Part shown: positions 1-6,910 of the stretch, one piece after another
Numbering within the stretch: position 1 is the first letter of the stretch
How the letters are laid out: each line of letters begins with the position of its first letter
Assembly: GCA_025462755.1 (NCBI GenBank)
Contig: JAOAPF010000035.1
Location: 1 to 32,177 of the forward strand
DNA: 32,177 nucleotides
Direction: 5' to 3'
Source of the DNA: Edaphobacter sp.
GTDB lineage: Bacteria > Acidobacteriota > Terriglobia > Terriglobales > Acidobacteriaceae
Made by a program: the position numbers and the translations under genes
Notes under the pieces: generated by a model
Databases searched by the model: none
Told to the model about the DNA's origin: nothing
Seen by the model: only the letters and a program-made list of their open reading frames with translations

Positions 1-204
1 GCCCTCGCCTGGGTTCTGGCTCAGGGTGAGGACATCGTTCCAATCCCCGGAACCAAACGCCGCAAGTACCTCGAGGAAAACGCGGCAGCGGTCAACATCA
101 AACTCACCGAAGCCGAGATCCAGGAGCTTGAAGCCGCCATCCCGCCGAACGAAATCGTTGGCGACCGCTACAACGCGGGCGGGTTGAACACGATTGACCG
201 TTAG
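1..204 (+). CDS. Aldo/keto reductase, C-terminal fragment
   Basis: The reading frame is open from the first base of the window and stops with TAG at 202-204, giving the last 67 residues of a protein that begins outside the window. The segment IVPIPGTKRRKYLEENAAA followed by a helix rich in E and A is the end of the TIM barrel of the aldo/keto reductase superfamily, where the IPGT(K/R) stretch helps bind the adenosine phosphate of NADPH. Such enzymes reduce aldehydes or ketones in the cytoplasm; the substrate cannot be told from this end. A strong intrinsic terminator follows within 25 bases, so this gene closes its transcription unit. The family call is firm; the subfamily (YakC-like, AKR13 type) is a guess. 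Confidence 0.88.
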   Translation, partial: ALAWVLAQGEDIVPIPGTKRRKYLEENAAAVNIKLTEAEIQELEAAIPPNEIVGDRYNAGGLNTIDR

Positions 205-224
205 ATAACCATCGAAATGACACC

Positions 225-258
225 AAGCCGGGTGCCAGTACGGCATCCGGCTTTTTTT
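225..258 (+). terminator. Intrinsic terminator of the aldo/keto reductase gene
   Basis: A 12-bp stem (225-236 with 242-253, one G-U type mismatch) closes a 5-base loop and runs straight into seven T residues (252-258). It sits 20 bases after the reductase stop codon on the same strand and before rsmG. Confidence 0.85.
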
Positions 259-359
259 CGCGCTCCGTTTCGCCATACCGCACGCTCCGTTTTCAAATTG
301 TACGTGTACCTGCCGAAGCGAGCCTCCCGTCCGCGCTTCTGCGATACTGACAATCGTCC

Positions 360-986
360 ATGCCCACCCTCTCCGAGTCCGCGATCGCAGACCTCCTCCT
401 TCCCTATCTGCCGGATCCTCCCGCTACCCTGCTCCCGCAACTCTCTATTTATCTCGACCTCCTCCTCAAATGGAATGCCCGCACGAATCTTACCGCCATC
501 CGTGATCCCGAAGAGATCGTCCGCCGCCACTTTGGCGAGAGCCTCTTTGCCGCACGCCACCTGAGCCTGGGCAATCTTGAATCCCCGACCTTGGACCCCG
601 GCTCCATCACACTCCTCGACTTCGGCTCCGGAGCCGGCTTTCCCGGTCTTCCCATCGCCCTCCTTCGCCCGGATGTGCAAGTCACCCTCGCGGAATCCCA
701 GAATAAAAAGGCGGCGTTCCTCCGCGAGGCCATCCGCACTCTGAATGTTGCCACCGTCGAGGTCTGGGCAGCGCGCGCCGAGACCATGCCCGCCAACCGG
801 CAGTTCCGCATCGTCACCCTCCGCGCGGTCGACAACATGGAAGCCGCCCGTTCCGCAGCAACGGTTCGAATCGTTCCCAGCGGCCTCTTAGCCATCCTGA
901 CCACCGTGCAACAGGCGCCCAGCGGCGGACGGTTCCTGCCTCTGCCAAATTCCCAGTCCGGAATCCTGCACCTTCAGACCTTCTAA
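360..986 (+). CDS. rsmG: 16S rRNA (guanine-527-N7)-methyltransferase RsmG (GidB)
   Basis: The 208-residue product fits the RsmG family, which methylates N7 of G527 in 16S rRNA in the small ribosomal subunit using S-adenosylmethionine. Visible marks are the N-terminal NLTAIRDPEEIVRRHFGESL block (about 43-62) and the glycine-rich SAM loop DFGSGAGFPG (about 87-96), followed by the acidic strand LAESQNKKAAFLREA that places the cofactor ribose. Length is typical. The start ATG at 360 is chosen because it gives the normal short N-terminal helix; no strong ribosome binding site is obvious. Its place just before parA/parB is the classical gidB-par order seen near many bacterial origins. Loss of this enzyme gives low-level streptomycin resistance in other bacteria. 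Confidence 0.95.
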   Translation: MPTLSESAIADLLLPYLPDPPATLLPQLSIYLDLLLKWNARTNLTAIRDPEEIVRRHFGESLFAARHLSLGNLESPTLDPGSITLLDFGSGAGFPGLPIALLRPDVQVTLAESQNKKAAFLREAIRTLNVATVEVWAARAETMPANRQFRIVTLRAVDNMEAARSAATVRIVPSGLLAILTTVQQAPSGGRFLPLPNSQSGILHLQTF

Positions 987-1117
987 GACACCGGCCCGGC
1001 GATCCTGATGCGCCACTAGCGCCTATGGGACGCTCAATATGGTTCACCATAAGCTATGACGTACAAACTGCGAATGCTTGTTTCGGAAGTAATCGGCAAA
1101 AGCTTGCAAGAAATCAG

Positions 1118-1146
1118 TTGTGGTGAGGGGGAACCTTTGTTATAAA
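1118..1146 (+). promoter_or_regulatory. Putative sigma-70 type promoter for the small membrane protein gene
   Basis: TTGTGG at 1118-1123 and TATAAA at 1141-1146 are separated by exactly 17 bases. The -10 box is close to consensus, the -35 box only in its first half. Transcription would start near 1153 and leave a leader of about 85 bases before the ATG at 1237. Prediction from sequence only. Confidence 0.45.
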
Positions 1147-1199
1147 CATCCCATCCCTTAGAGATAAGGACACTCCCCGTGAATAGGTTGCGCCAGAAG

Positions 1200-1217
1200 A
1201 CAAGGGAAGACCCTTGT
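1200..1217 (+). promoter_or_regulatory. Leader hairpin upstream of the small membrane protein gene
   Basis: ACAAGGG at 1200-1206 pairs perfectly with CCCTTGT at 1211-1217 around a 4-base loop. It lies in the predicted untranslated leader, ending about 10 bases before the AAAGGGAG ribosome binding site. It could protect the message or tune translation; no T-run follows, so it is not an intrinsic terminator. Confidence 0.4.
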
Positions 1218-1236
1218 GTCTACTGTAAAGGGAGTC

Positions 1237-1431
1237 ATGAACGTCTACGCAGAGAAGAGCCAGTCGGCAATCGTCGGTCCAATCACTGCAGGTGAAGCGG
1301 CCGGACAAGAAGAATCCCATATCTCCTATACCTCCGATTCCTACCAGAAGATCCTCGATTACCACATCGCAGAGATATTCCTCACCACGGTCGTCTTCGG
1401 CTTGATCGTCCTATTTCGCTTCCATCGTTAG
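1237..1431 (+). CDS. Small single-helix membrane protein, unknown
   Basis: This 64-residue product is not one I recognise. The ATG at 1237 follows an AAAGGGAG ribosome binding site with ordinary spacing, better than the in-frame GTG at 1216, so I prefer this start. The first ~40 residues are polar and acidic; residues about 44-62 (AEIFLTTVVFGLIVLFRF) form one hydrophobic segment, followed by two or three residues (HR). It would therefore be a C-tail-anchored protein with its soluble part on one side of the membrane. It lies between rsmG and the parS sites, and has its own promoter-like sequence and leader hairpin. Codon use matches its neighbours. Being a real gene is likely but not proven; the function is unknown. 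Confidence 0.6.
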   Translation: MNVYAEKSQSAIVGPITAGEAAGQEESHISYTSDSYQKILDYHIAEIFLTTVVFGLIVLFRFHR

Positions 1432-1477
1432 AATGCCCGTTAGGGAGCGATCGAGAGCTCTAGGCCGGGTGGCCCCC

Positions 1478-1509
1478 GATAGAGATGTTCCACGTGGAAC
1501 ATCTCTATC
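1478..1509. promoter_or_regulatory. parS: parS site 1, inside a perfect 32-bp palindrome
   Basis: The 16-bp core TGTTCCACGTGGAACA (1486-1501) matches the conserved bacterial parS palindrome TGTTTCACGTGAAACA apart from the symmetric T-to-C change used by several phyla. Here the symmetry continues through eight more bases on each side (GATAGAGA / TCTCTATC), so 1478-1509 is perfectly self-complementary. ParB binds parS and loads as a CTP-dependent clamp. The site is 47 bases after the small membrane protein gene and about 270 before parA. Confidence 0.9.
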
Positions 1510-1534
1510 CAAACTGTCGCGAGTGGATCCACTT

Positions 1535-1560
1535 CGACAGATCGACAGATCGACAGATCG
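1535..1560 (+). repeat. Tandem repeat CGACAGAT, three copies plus two bases
   Basis: CGACAGAT occurs at 1535-1542, 1543-1550 and 1551-1558, then CG. The copies are identical. The array lies between the two parS sites; it may be a slippage product or a protein-binding iteron-like element. Confidence 0.85.
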
Positions 1561-1611
1561 CCGGATAGCAGCTATTCAACAGCAAAATAGGAGTTCCTCT
1601 TTCATCAAAAA

Positions 1612-1627
1612 TGTTCCACGTGGAACA
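1612..1627. promoter_or_regulatory. parS: parS site 2
   Basis: TGTTCCACGTGGAACA is repeated exactly at 1612-1627, 126 bases after the first core. Unlike site 1, the flanks (AAAAA on the left, AGAGA on the right) are not symmetric. Two identical cores beside parA and parB make ParB binding very likely. Confidence 0.9.
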
Positions 1628-1774
1628 AGAGATTTCCACATCGCCCTCGGCTAAACCCCCGAAACAACAAGCCTAAACGCGCGTTCCACAAGTTCTCCAC
1701 AGCTCTCACCACTTCTGCACAGGCACAGCCGCATTGCCATCGTCCTCGCCTCCCGATACCCTTCTTCTACGTCG

Positions 1775-2728
1775 ATGATCACAATCCACCCCATCAACAA
1801 GCCCCAATCCCCGGCCACCCCCTCAGCTGCCACCCCCTCGAAGGTAATCGCCGTCGTCAACCAGAAGGGCGGTGTCGGCAAAACCACCACCGCCATCAAC
1901 TTAGCCGCCGCCATCGCCCTTGAAGGGCTCCCCACCCTCCTCATCGACTGCGATCCCCAGGCCAACTCCACTGGAGGCCTCGGCTTTGCCCGCCCGCAGG
2001 AGGGGGAAGAGGCCCGCCTAAGCATCTACGACATCCTCCTCGGCCACACCACCATCGCCGAAGCCCTCCTTTCCACCGAAATTGACACCCTCAAGCTCGT
2101 TCCCAGCAGCAAAAACCTCATCGGGGCCACCATCGAGCTCATCTCCCTCGAAGGACGCGAGTACAAGCTCCGCGAAGCCCTTGCCCCGATCCGAGGAGAC
2201 TACCCCTTCATTCTCCTCGACTGCCCCCCTGCCCTTGACCTCCTCACCCTGAACGCCCTGGTCGCCTCCGACGGCCTCCTCGTTCCCATGCAGGCTGAAT
2301 ACTTCGCCCTCGAGGGCATCTCGGAGCTGATGTCCACCCTCGATCGCGTCACGCAGGCCTTCAATCCATCACTCGCCCTCGAGGGAGTTCTCCTCACCAT
2401 GTACGACGATCGCACCAACCTCTCGCAACAGGTCAACGAGAACCTCAAATCGTTCTTCAACGACAAGCTCCTCAAGACGAGTATTCCGCGTAATATCCGC
2501 CTCGCCGAAGCTCCCAGCCACGGCAAACCGGTCGCTCTGTACGATCCCAAATCCCGCGGAGCCGAGGCCTACCGCGAATTAGCTCTCGAACTCCTCACCC
2601 GCAACAACATCGCAAGCCCCGAAGAAAAGCGTCGCAAAGCCGCCGCAGCGGCCGCCGCCAGCGCCCTGAAATCGTTCACGGCCCCCGAAAAGAAGAACCG
2701 CTTCTGGAAATCCAGCAAAGAAAAATAA
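1775..2728 (+). CDS. parA: Chromosome partitioning ATPase ParA (Soj)
   Basis: ParA binds non-specific DNA as an ATP dimer and, with ParB on parS, segregates the replication origin. The 317-residue product has the deviant Walker A motif KGGVGKTTT (about 31-39), the A' motif [10 protein letters not shown] (about 58-67) and the Walker B strand [11 protein letters not shown]. The first ~22 residues are a proline/serine-rich extension; ParA proteins often start nearer the [10 protein letters not shown] strand, so an internal start is possible, but the ATG at 1775 is the first good codon. The C-terminal ~35 residues are an alanine- and lysine-rich tail that could add DNA contacts. parB follows after 143 bases containing inverted repeats, so the two may not be simply co-translated. 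Confidence 0.95.
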   Translation: MITIHPINKPQSPATPSAATPSKVIAVVNQKGGVGKTTTAINLAAAIALEGLPTLLIDCDPQANSTGGLGFARPQEGEEARLSIYDILLGHTTIAEALLSTEIDTLKLVPSSKNLIGATIELISLEGREYKLREALAPIRGDYPFILLDCPPALDLLTLNALVASDGLLVPMQAEYFALEGISELMSTLDRVTQAFNPSLALEGVLLTMYDDRTNLSQQVNENLKSFFNDKLLKTSIPRNIRLAEAPSHGKPVALYDPKSRGAEAYRELALELLTRNNIASPEEKRRKAAAAAAASALKSFTAPEKKNRFWKSSKEK

Positions 2729-2732
2729 CCAG

Positions 2733-2747
2733 CCGGCCAACGGCCGG
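2733..2747. promoter_or_regulatory. Hairpin in the parA-parB gap
   Basis: CCGGCC (2733-2738) and GGCCGG (2742-2747) pair around AAC, four bases after the parA stop codon. A larger interrupted pairing (CCGGACCCA at 2744-2752 with TGGG/GTCCGG near 2811-2823) could form in the same gap. There is no T-run, so it may attenuate or process the message rather than terminate it. Confidence 0.35.
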
Positions 2748-2871
2748 ACCCAGTAATTCCGGACCAGAACGACCGGTAAACCCGCCACGAAGTGGCCGCT
2801 CCACGCGCAGTGGGCCCGTCCGGCAGGACACAAGCTTCTAAAAACGAAAACCGTACAAGAGAGTTCAGAAA

Positions 2872-3783
2872 ATGCCCACACTCACCGACCCAAAACGCCG
2901 CGCCCTGGGAAAGGGCCTAGAATCTCTTCTCCCATCTCGCCCCGCGCCCGCCGCCACTGTGCCGGTAATAACCGCCGTTGCCGAGCCCACAGGAAGGCCC
3001 CTCGAAATCCCGCTTGATCACATCGAGCGCAATCCCTTCCAGACCCGCACACGCTTCGACGAAGGCCAGCTAACAGAATTAACCCAGTCCATCGCCGCCT
3101 CTGGGGTAGTGCAACCCATTGTAGTAAGGCCCCTTAGCGAAGGAAGGTATCAGCTGATCACAGGGGAGCGCCGCTGGCTGGCCAGCCGCAAAGCGGGCAA
3201 AGCCACCATCCCTGCCATCGTCCGCCAAGCCTCCGACGAACAGACGTTGGAGATGACGATCGTCGAAAATCTCCAGCGCGCCGACCTCAATCCCATGGAG
3301 CAAGCCCGCGCCTACCAGCGCCTCAGCCAGGACTTCAAGATGACCCAGGAGCAGATGGCCACGCGCACCGGCAAAGAGCGTGCCAGCGTAGCTAACTTCC
3401 TTCGTTTGTTGCGCTTACCGGATCTGATCCAGCACAAGGTCGAGTCCGGCGACCTCTCCTTCGGTCACGCCCGCACTCTCCTGGCTCTGGACTCCCCAGA
3501 ATCCATCACCGCCGCCGCCCAAAAGGTCATGGCTCTCAACCTCTCGGTCCGCCAGACCGAAAGCTACGTGCAAGGCCTGATCAACCCCGAAGCCAAGCCA
3601 AAGAAAGAGGCAAAACCCACCCAAGCCGAAGACCCCAACGTCCGCGAAGCTCAGGATCGCCTGCAGCGCACCCTCGGCCTCAAGGTACACATTGAGGACA
3701 AGAAGGGCAAGGGTCGCGTCATCATCGAATACTCCGGCCTCGAAGACTTCGATTCCATTCTCACCGCGCTCGGCAGCCAATAG
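2872..3783 (+). CDS. parB: Chromosome partitioning protein ParB (Spo0J), CTP-dependent clamp
   Basis: ParB binds the parS sites upstream and spreads along DNA as a CTP-gated clamp, stimulating the ParA ATPase. The 303-residue product has a short basic N-terminal ParA-contact segment (about 8-20, RRALGKGLESLLPS), the NPFQTR box (about 54-59), the CTP-binding box ITGERRW (about 96-102), the ENLQR motif (about 132-136) and a helix-turn-helix (about 156-182). A lysine-rich linker and a C-terminal dimerisation domain follow. The CTP box reads GERRWLA where most family members have GERRxRA; the change is one base (CTG for CGG). The ATG at 2872 gives the standard N-terminus. Confidence 0.95.
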   Translation: MPTLTDPKRRALGKGLESLLPSRPAPAATVPVITAVAEPTGRPLEIPLDHIERNPFQTRTRFDEGQLTELTQSIAASGVVQPIVVRPLSEGRYQLITGERRWLASRKAGKATIPAIVRQASDEQTLEMTIVENLQRADLNPMEQARAYQRLSQDFKMTQEQMATRTGKERASVANFLRLLRLPDLIQHKVESGDLSFGHARTLLALDSPESITAAAQKVMALNLSVRQTESYVQGLINPEAKPKKEAKPTQAEDPNVREAQDRLQRTLGLKVHIEDKKGKGRVIIEYSGLEDFDSILTALGSQ

Positions 3784-3833
3784 ACCCTTCTCTATCCCAC
3801 GCAATGCAACCCAGACACGAACAGGAAACCATC

Positions 3834-5135
3834 ATGCGTCCTACAAAACAAGCCAAATTCTATCTGTGCCTCATCCTGTTACAAATTACTGCTCTCGCCG
3901 CGTCCGCCCAGCAATCCACACGCACCCTCATACGGACCGGCCATCTCCTCGACGTCAAAACCGGTGCCGAACCCGCCGCCCAGACCATCATCGTCACCAA
4001 CGACCGCATCACCGCTATCGCCTCCACCGCATCCACGCCGAAACAATCAGGCGATACCGAGATCGACCTGACGAAATACACCGTCATGCCTGGCCTGATC
4101 GATGTCCACACCCACCTCACCATGGCCACGAACTTCGACCCCTACTTCGAACTCTCGATGACCCCAGCCAAAGAGGCCATCATCGGCGTCGAAAACGCCA
4201 AGGTCACGCTCGAGGCCGGCTTCACCACCGTCCGCAACGTCGGCGCCAACGACTTCACCGACGTAGCGCTCCGCGACGAGATCAACGCCGGCCACATCCC
4301 CGGCCCGCACATGCAAGTCTCCGGCCCGGCTCTCGGCATCACCGGCGGCCACATGGACGAGAATCTCCTCCCCTACGAGTACCACGTACACGGCCAGGGT
4401 GTAGCCGACGGCATTCCCGCCGTCCAGCACCAGGTCCGCGAAAACATCAAGTATGGAGCCGACCTCATCAAGATCGGTGCAACCGGCGGCGTTCTCTCCA
4501 AGGGAGACGATCCGCAGGCCAGCCAATACACCCTCGAAGAGATGCAGGCCATCGTCGCCGACGCCCACCGTTTAGGGCGCAAGGTCGCCGCACACGCCCA
4601 CGGCGGCCAGGGCATTCTCTGGGCCAGCGAGGCTGGCGTAGACTCCATCGAGCACGGCTCCTACCTCAACGATGAGGGCATCGCCATGATGAAGAAACAC
4701 GGCACGTATCTCGTCCCCACCGCGTATCTCATCGACTGGGTGCAGCAGTACGGAAAACTTCCGCCCCTCTACCAACAGAAGATGAAAGACGTCAGCGCCG
4801 TCGAAAAGCAGAACGCCATCAAGGCCATCAAGGCCGGCGTCAAAGTCGCCCTCGGCACCGACGCCGCGGTCTACCCTCACGGCCTCAACGCGCATGAGGT
4901 CGACGTCTACGTCAATCAGTTCGGCATGTCTCCCCTGCAAGGCATCCAGACCGGCACTATCAACGCCGCCGACCTTATGGGCTGGACCGACAAGATCGGC
5001 ACCCTCGAACCCGGCAAGTGGGCGGACATCATCGCAATCGACGGCGATCCTCTCAAAGACGTGAAGATCCTGCAGCACATCCCGTTTGTGATGAAGTCCG
5101 GCATCGTTTACAAAGACGAAACTCACAAGCAATAA
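3834..5135 (+). CDS. Exported metal-dependent amidohydrolase (imidazolonepropionase/prolidase-like)
   Basis: The protein belongs to the amidohydrolase superfamily, the exported Xaa-Pro dipeptidase/imidazolonepropionase-like group. I start it at ATG 3834, which has AGGAAA upstream and begins directly with a signal peptide (RPTKQAKFYLCLILLQITALAASAQ); an in-frame ATG at 3804 would add ten odd residues. The 433-residue product shows the expected metal ligands: VHTH (about 91-94), the lysine of DLIKIGATGG that is usually carboxylated, HAHGGQG, SIEHGS, and the aspartate of LGTDAAVYPHG. An N-terminal beta domain (TLIRTGHLLD) precedes the barrel and returns at the end (GKWADIIAIDGDPL). It probably hydrolyses a peptide-like or cyclic amide bond in the periplasm; the substrate is unknown. 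It follows parB by 50 bases. Confidence 0.88.
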   Translation: MRPTKQAKFYLCLILLQITALAASAQQSTRTLIRTGHLLDVKTGAEPAAQTIIVTNDRITAIASTASTPKQSGDTEIDLTKYTVMPGLIDVHTHLTMATNFDPYFELSMTPAKEAIIGVENAKVTLEAGFTTVRNVGANDFTDVALRDEINAGHIPGPHMQVSGPALGITGGHMDENLLPYEYHVHGQGVADGIPAVQHQVRENIKYGADLIKIGATGGVLSKGDDPQASQYTLEEMQAIVADAHRLGRKVAAHAHGGQGILWASEAGVDSIEHGSYLNDEGIAMMKKHGTYLVPTAYLIDWVQQYGKLPPLYQQKMKDVSAVEKQNAIKAIKAGVKVALGTDAAVYPHGLNAHEVDVYVNQFGMSPLQGIQTGTINAADLMGWTDKIGTLEPGKWADIIAIDGDPLKDVKILQHIPFVMKSGIVYKDETHKQ

Positions 5136-5180
5136 CAACCGAACCGAACAGCCAGAAAAGAGGAACTCACCCGAGTCTGA

Positions 5181-5912
5181 ATGAAAGCTACTTCACTCGA
5201 ATTTCGCTCCCGCTTCTATACCCTCGCCGCCATTTACTTTCTCGGCTTCGCTGCGCCGTGGGACTACTGGCTGCATCTGGACTCCATCCGTACCTGGCAG
5301 ATGCTTGCCTCATGGGCGGCGCGCAGCGGCTGGCTTAGCTTCAACACCGCAACCATCGTGGTCCTCCTGTTCGGCATTCTCTGTGCGCTCCTCGGAGCAC
5401 TCCTGCGTACATGGGGGACGGCTTATCTCGGGCCGGCTGTTGTTCAGGCCAATACCCTGCGCGACGATGGCTTCGTTGCGGCCGGCCCCTTCCGCTACGT
5501 TCGCAACGCCCTCTACCTTGGCAATCTCATCCACACCGTCGCACTCGCGCTGCTCATGCCGCCCAGCGGAGCGATCTTCTGCATCGTCGCAATTAGCCTC
5601 TTTCAGCTTCGCCTTATCGCAGCAGAGGAATCTTTCCTCACCGTAAAACTAGGCGAACCCTACAGCGCATACTGCGGCAAAGTCCCTCGTCTTGTTCCCA
5701 CACTCACGGCCAGGATCCCGGCCTCCCCCCTCAGGCCGCGATGGTTCATCGGCTTTCTCGGCGAAGTCTACATGTGGGGAGTCGTCGCGACCTTCGCGAT
5801 CTTCGGCTGGCGGTACAACTCCATGCTCCTCGTCAAAGGGGTCCTGATCTCGTTCGGCCTCTCGCTCATCGTCCGCGCGTTCTTCATCGGGCCGAAAGCA
5901 ACCATGGATTAA
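5181..5912 (+). CDS. Isoprenylcysteine carboxyl methyltransferase-like membrane protein
   Basis: A 243-residue integral membrane protein with about five or six hydrophobic segments. The block GPFRYVRNALYLGN (about 102-115) and the later EE-x-L-x(n)-G-x-x-Y-x-x-Y pattern (about 149-164) are the SAM-binding signature of the ICMT/PEMT family of membrane methyltransferases. Bacterial members have mostly unknown acceptors (lipids, small hydrophobic thiols or amines), so no substrate is assigned. An in-frame TGA stands immediately before the ATG at 5181, fixing the earliest possible start; a GAGGAA sequence lies rather far upstream (about 15 bases). It trails the amidohydrolase by 45 bases on the same strand and may share its message. 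Confidence 0.8.
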   Translation: MKATSLEFRSRFYTLAAIYFLGFAAPWDYWLHLDSIRTWQMLASWAARSGWLSFNTATIVVLLFGILCALLGALLRTWGTAYLGPAVVQANTLRDDGFVAAGPFRYVRNALYLGNLIHTVALALLMPPSGAIFCIVAISLFQLRLIAAEESFLTVKLGEPYSAYCGKVPRLVPTLTARIPASPLRPRWFIGFLGEVYMWGVVATFAIFGWRYNSMLLVKGVLISFGLSLIVRAFFIGPKATMD

Positions 5913-6006
5913 CCCGCACACACGCGAAGCAGAACCAAAATCCCGCACTGGTGGTTGAGCTTTTCATCCGCGCACATCCATGCAATCCGCCGCCGCCCAA
6001 AGCGAG

Positions 6007-6083
6007 AGCCCGCTGCGCCCGATAAGAAATCAGGGCGCAACGGGCTATTCTTGCTCCAGCGTGTGGGTTCAGGGTAGAACCCA
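6007..6083. terminator. Two hairpins between the convergent methyltransferase and HU genes
   Basis: A 14-bp stem with one mismatch (6007-6020 with 6033-6046, 12-base loop) and a perfect 7-bp stem (6064-6070 with 6077-6083, 6-base loop) lie in the gap between two convergent genes. Neither is followed by a clear T-run on either strand, so they are candidate rho-assisted or bidirectional 3' ends, or message stabilisers for the abundant HU transcript. Confidence 0.4.
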
Positions 6084-6118
6084 TCGCCACCGGTAGGGAG
6101 GGCTACTCCGTGGTCAAA

Positions 6119-6415
6119 CTACTTCTTCGCAGGCGCGATCGTGTCCTTCGCAACCTTGGCCACGCGGAACTTCACCACGGTCTTGGCCTTGATCTTGATC
6201 GTTTCGCCGGTCTGCGGATTGCGACCCAGCCGCGCCTTGCGCTCCGCCTTCACCAGTTTGCCGATGCCAGGAATGGTGAACTCGCCATTCTTCTTGGTCT
6301 CTTTGACCGCGGTGTCGGCCAGCAACTCAAGCCCTGCTGCGGCCTGCTTGTTGGTGATTTCGAGCTTCTCCGCCATGTGGCGAACCAGCGCTGTCTTTGT
6401 CATTCCCTTTGCCAT
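6119..6415 (-). CDS. hup: HU-family DNA-binding protein
   Basis: The 98-residue product is a histone-like HU protein that bends and compacts DNA as a dimer. The two-helix body (TKTALVRHMAEKLEITNKQAAAGLELLADTA split across residues about 6-36), the turn GEFTIPGIGKL (about 44-54) and the arm with RLGRNPQTGETI (about 62-73) match the family; the arm proline that intercalates into DNA is present. The frame is open upstream, but I start at the ATG at 6415, because GAAGGAGC lies eight bases before it and the product then has normal HU length. The C-terminal tail is basic. It stands alone, convergent with the methyltransferase. Confidence 0.93.
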   Translation of the reverse strand: MAKGMTKTALVRHMAEKLEITNKQAAAGLELLADTAVKETKKNGEFTIPGIGKLVKAERKARLGRNPQTGETIKIKAKTVVKFRVAKVAKDTIAPAKK

Positions 6416-6910
6416 GTGTGTTGCTCCTTCATGCTTTCGAAATAGATTCTCAGGTCTGTTCGCCTTATCCGCATAAATATTTCGTAAAAGCGCATCCAGT
6501 TTCCAATGCGAAATCATCAATGTTCATGCGGGTCCGGAGAACACCACCGCAATTCACCTTCATCCTTTCCAAGCACTTTGTCAATCGGAATTCTTCGGTT
6601 TCCACAGGTTTTTTCCGGGTTTTCCCGGTTTTGTTCGTATTCAGGTACATTTTGCATCGAAAAACCCAGCAAAATCGCCATTTCTTGTCACCATCACGCG
6701 TTTTGTTTAACCTACTGCGGCTCGTAAAAAATATCGTCAACGCACAATAGCAGTGTCAGAAATTTTGATGGATTATGTGCAATCGTGAATTTCACATCCG
6801 TTTTGCGGCCCCCCGCATCCATACTCCAGCACAGAGAAACGAAAACCATCTTAGCGCGACCTTCCCTACCGGCCCCTCATTTCATACTGCACAAATAAGG
6901 AGAACCACGC
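6416..6910. other. Long AT-richer intergenic region between HU and the chloroperoxidase-like gene
   Basis: This 495-base gap separates two divergent genes and should hold both promoters. It is visibly richer in A and T than the surroundings. It contains a stem-loop CCGGG-TTTT-CCCGG at 6615-6628 flanked by T-tracts on the plus strand, and a TTGACA match on the minus strand (6584-6579) without a convincing -10 partner at 17-18 bases. I see no gene in it. Confidence 0.5.
6615..6632 (+). other. Short stem-loop with T-tracts in the HU upstream region
   Basis: CCGGG (6615-6619) pairs with CCCGG (6624-6628) around TTTT, with six T before and four T after. It resembles a small intrinsic terminator on the plus strand, but no plus-strand gene ends nearby; on the minus strand it would be in or before the HU leader. 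Confidence 0.35.

Larger units (their letters stand above)
1432..1774. other. Centromere-like intergenic region before parA
   Basis: This 343-base gap holds two parS sites, a short 8-bp tandem repeat between them, and near 1693-1701 a single TTCTCCACA that differs by one base from the DnaA box TTATCCACA. One imperfect box is not evidence for an origin. No gene is credible here; the short frame that crosses it runs through both parS sites. It must also contain the parA promoter, which I cannot place. Confidence 0.6.

Noticed and set aside
1433..1654. A 73-codon frame between the small membrane protein and parA
   Set aside because: It runs through both parS sites and the tandem repeat, has no ribosome binding site, and its product is low-complexity arginine/serine-rich.
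1684..1701. DnaA-box-like words suggesting an origin of replication
   Set aside because: Only one near match (TTCTCCACA) with a mismatch; no cluster, no AT-rich unwinding element and no dnaA nearby.
4047..4568. Long antisense frame opposite the amidohydrolase
   Set aside because: Composition is the mirror of a GC-rich gene (valine, glycine, aspartate runs); the plus-strand gene has a signal peptide and full metal-binding motifs.
6556..6584. TTGACA on the minus strand as the HU promoter
   Set aside because: The expected -10 region at 17-18 bases reads GAAGGT/AAGGTG, far from TATAAT.
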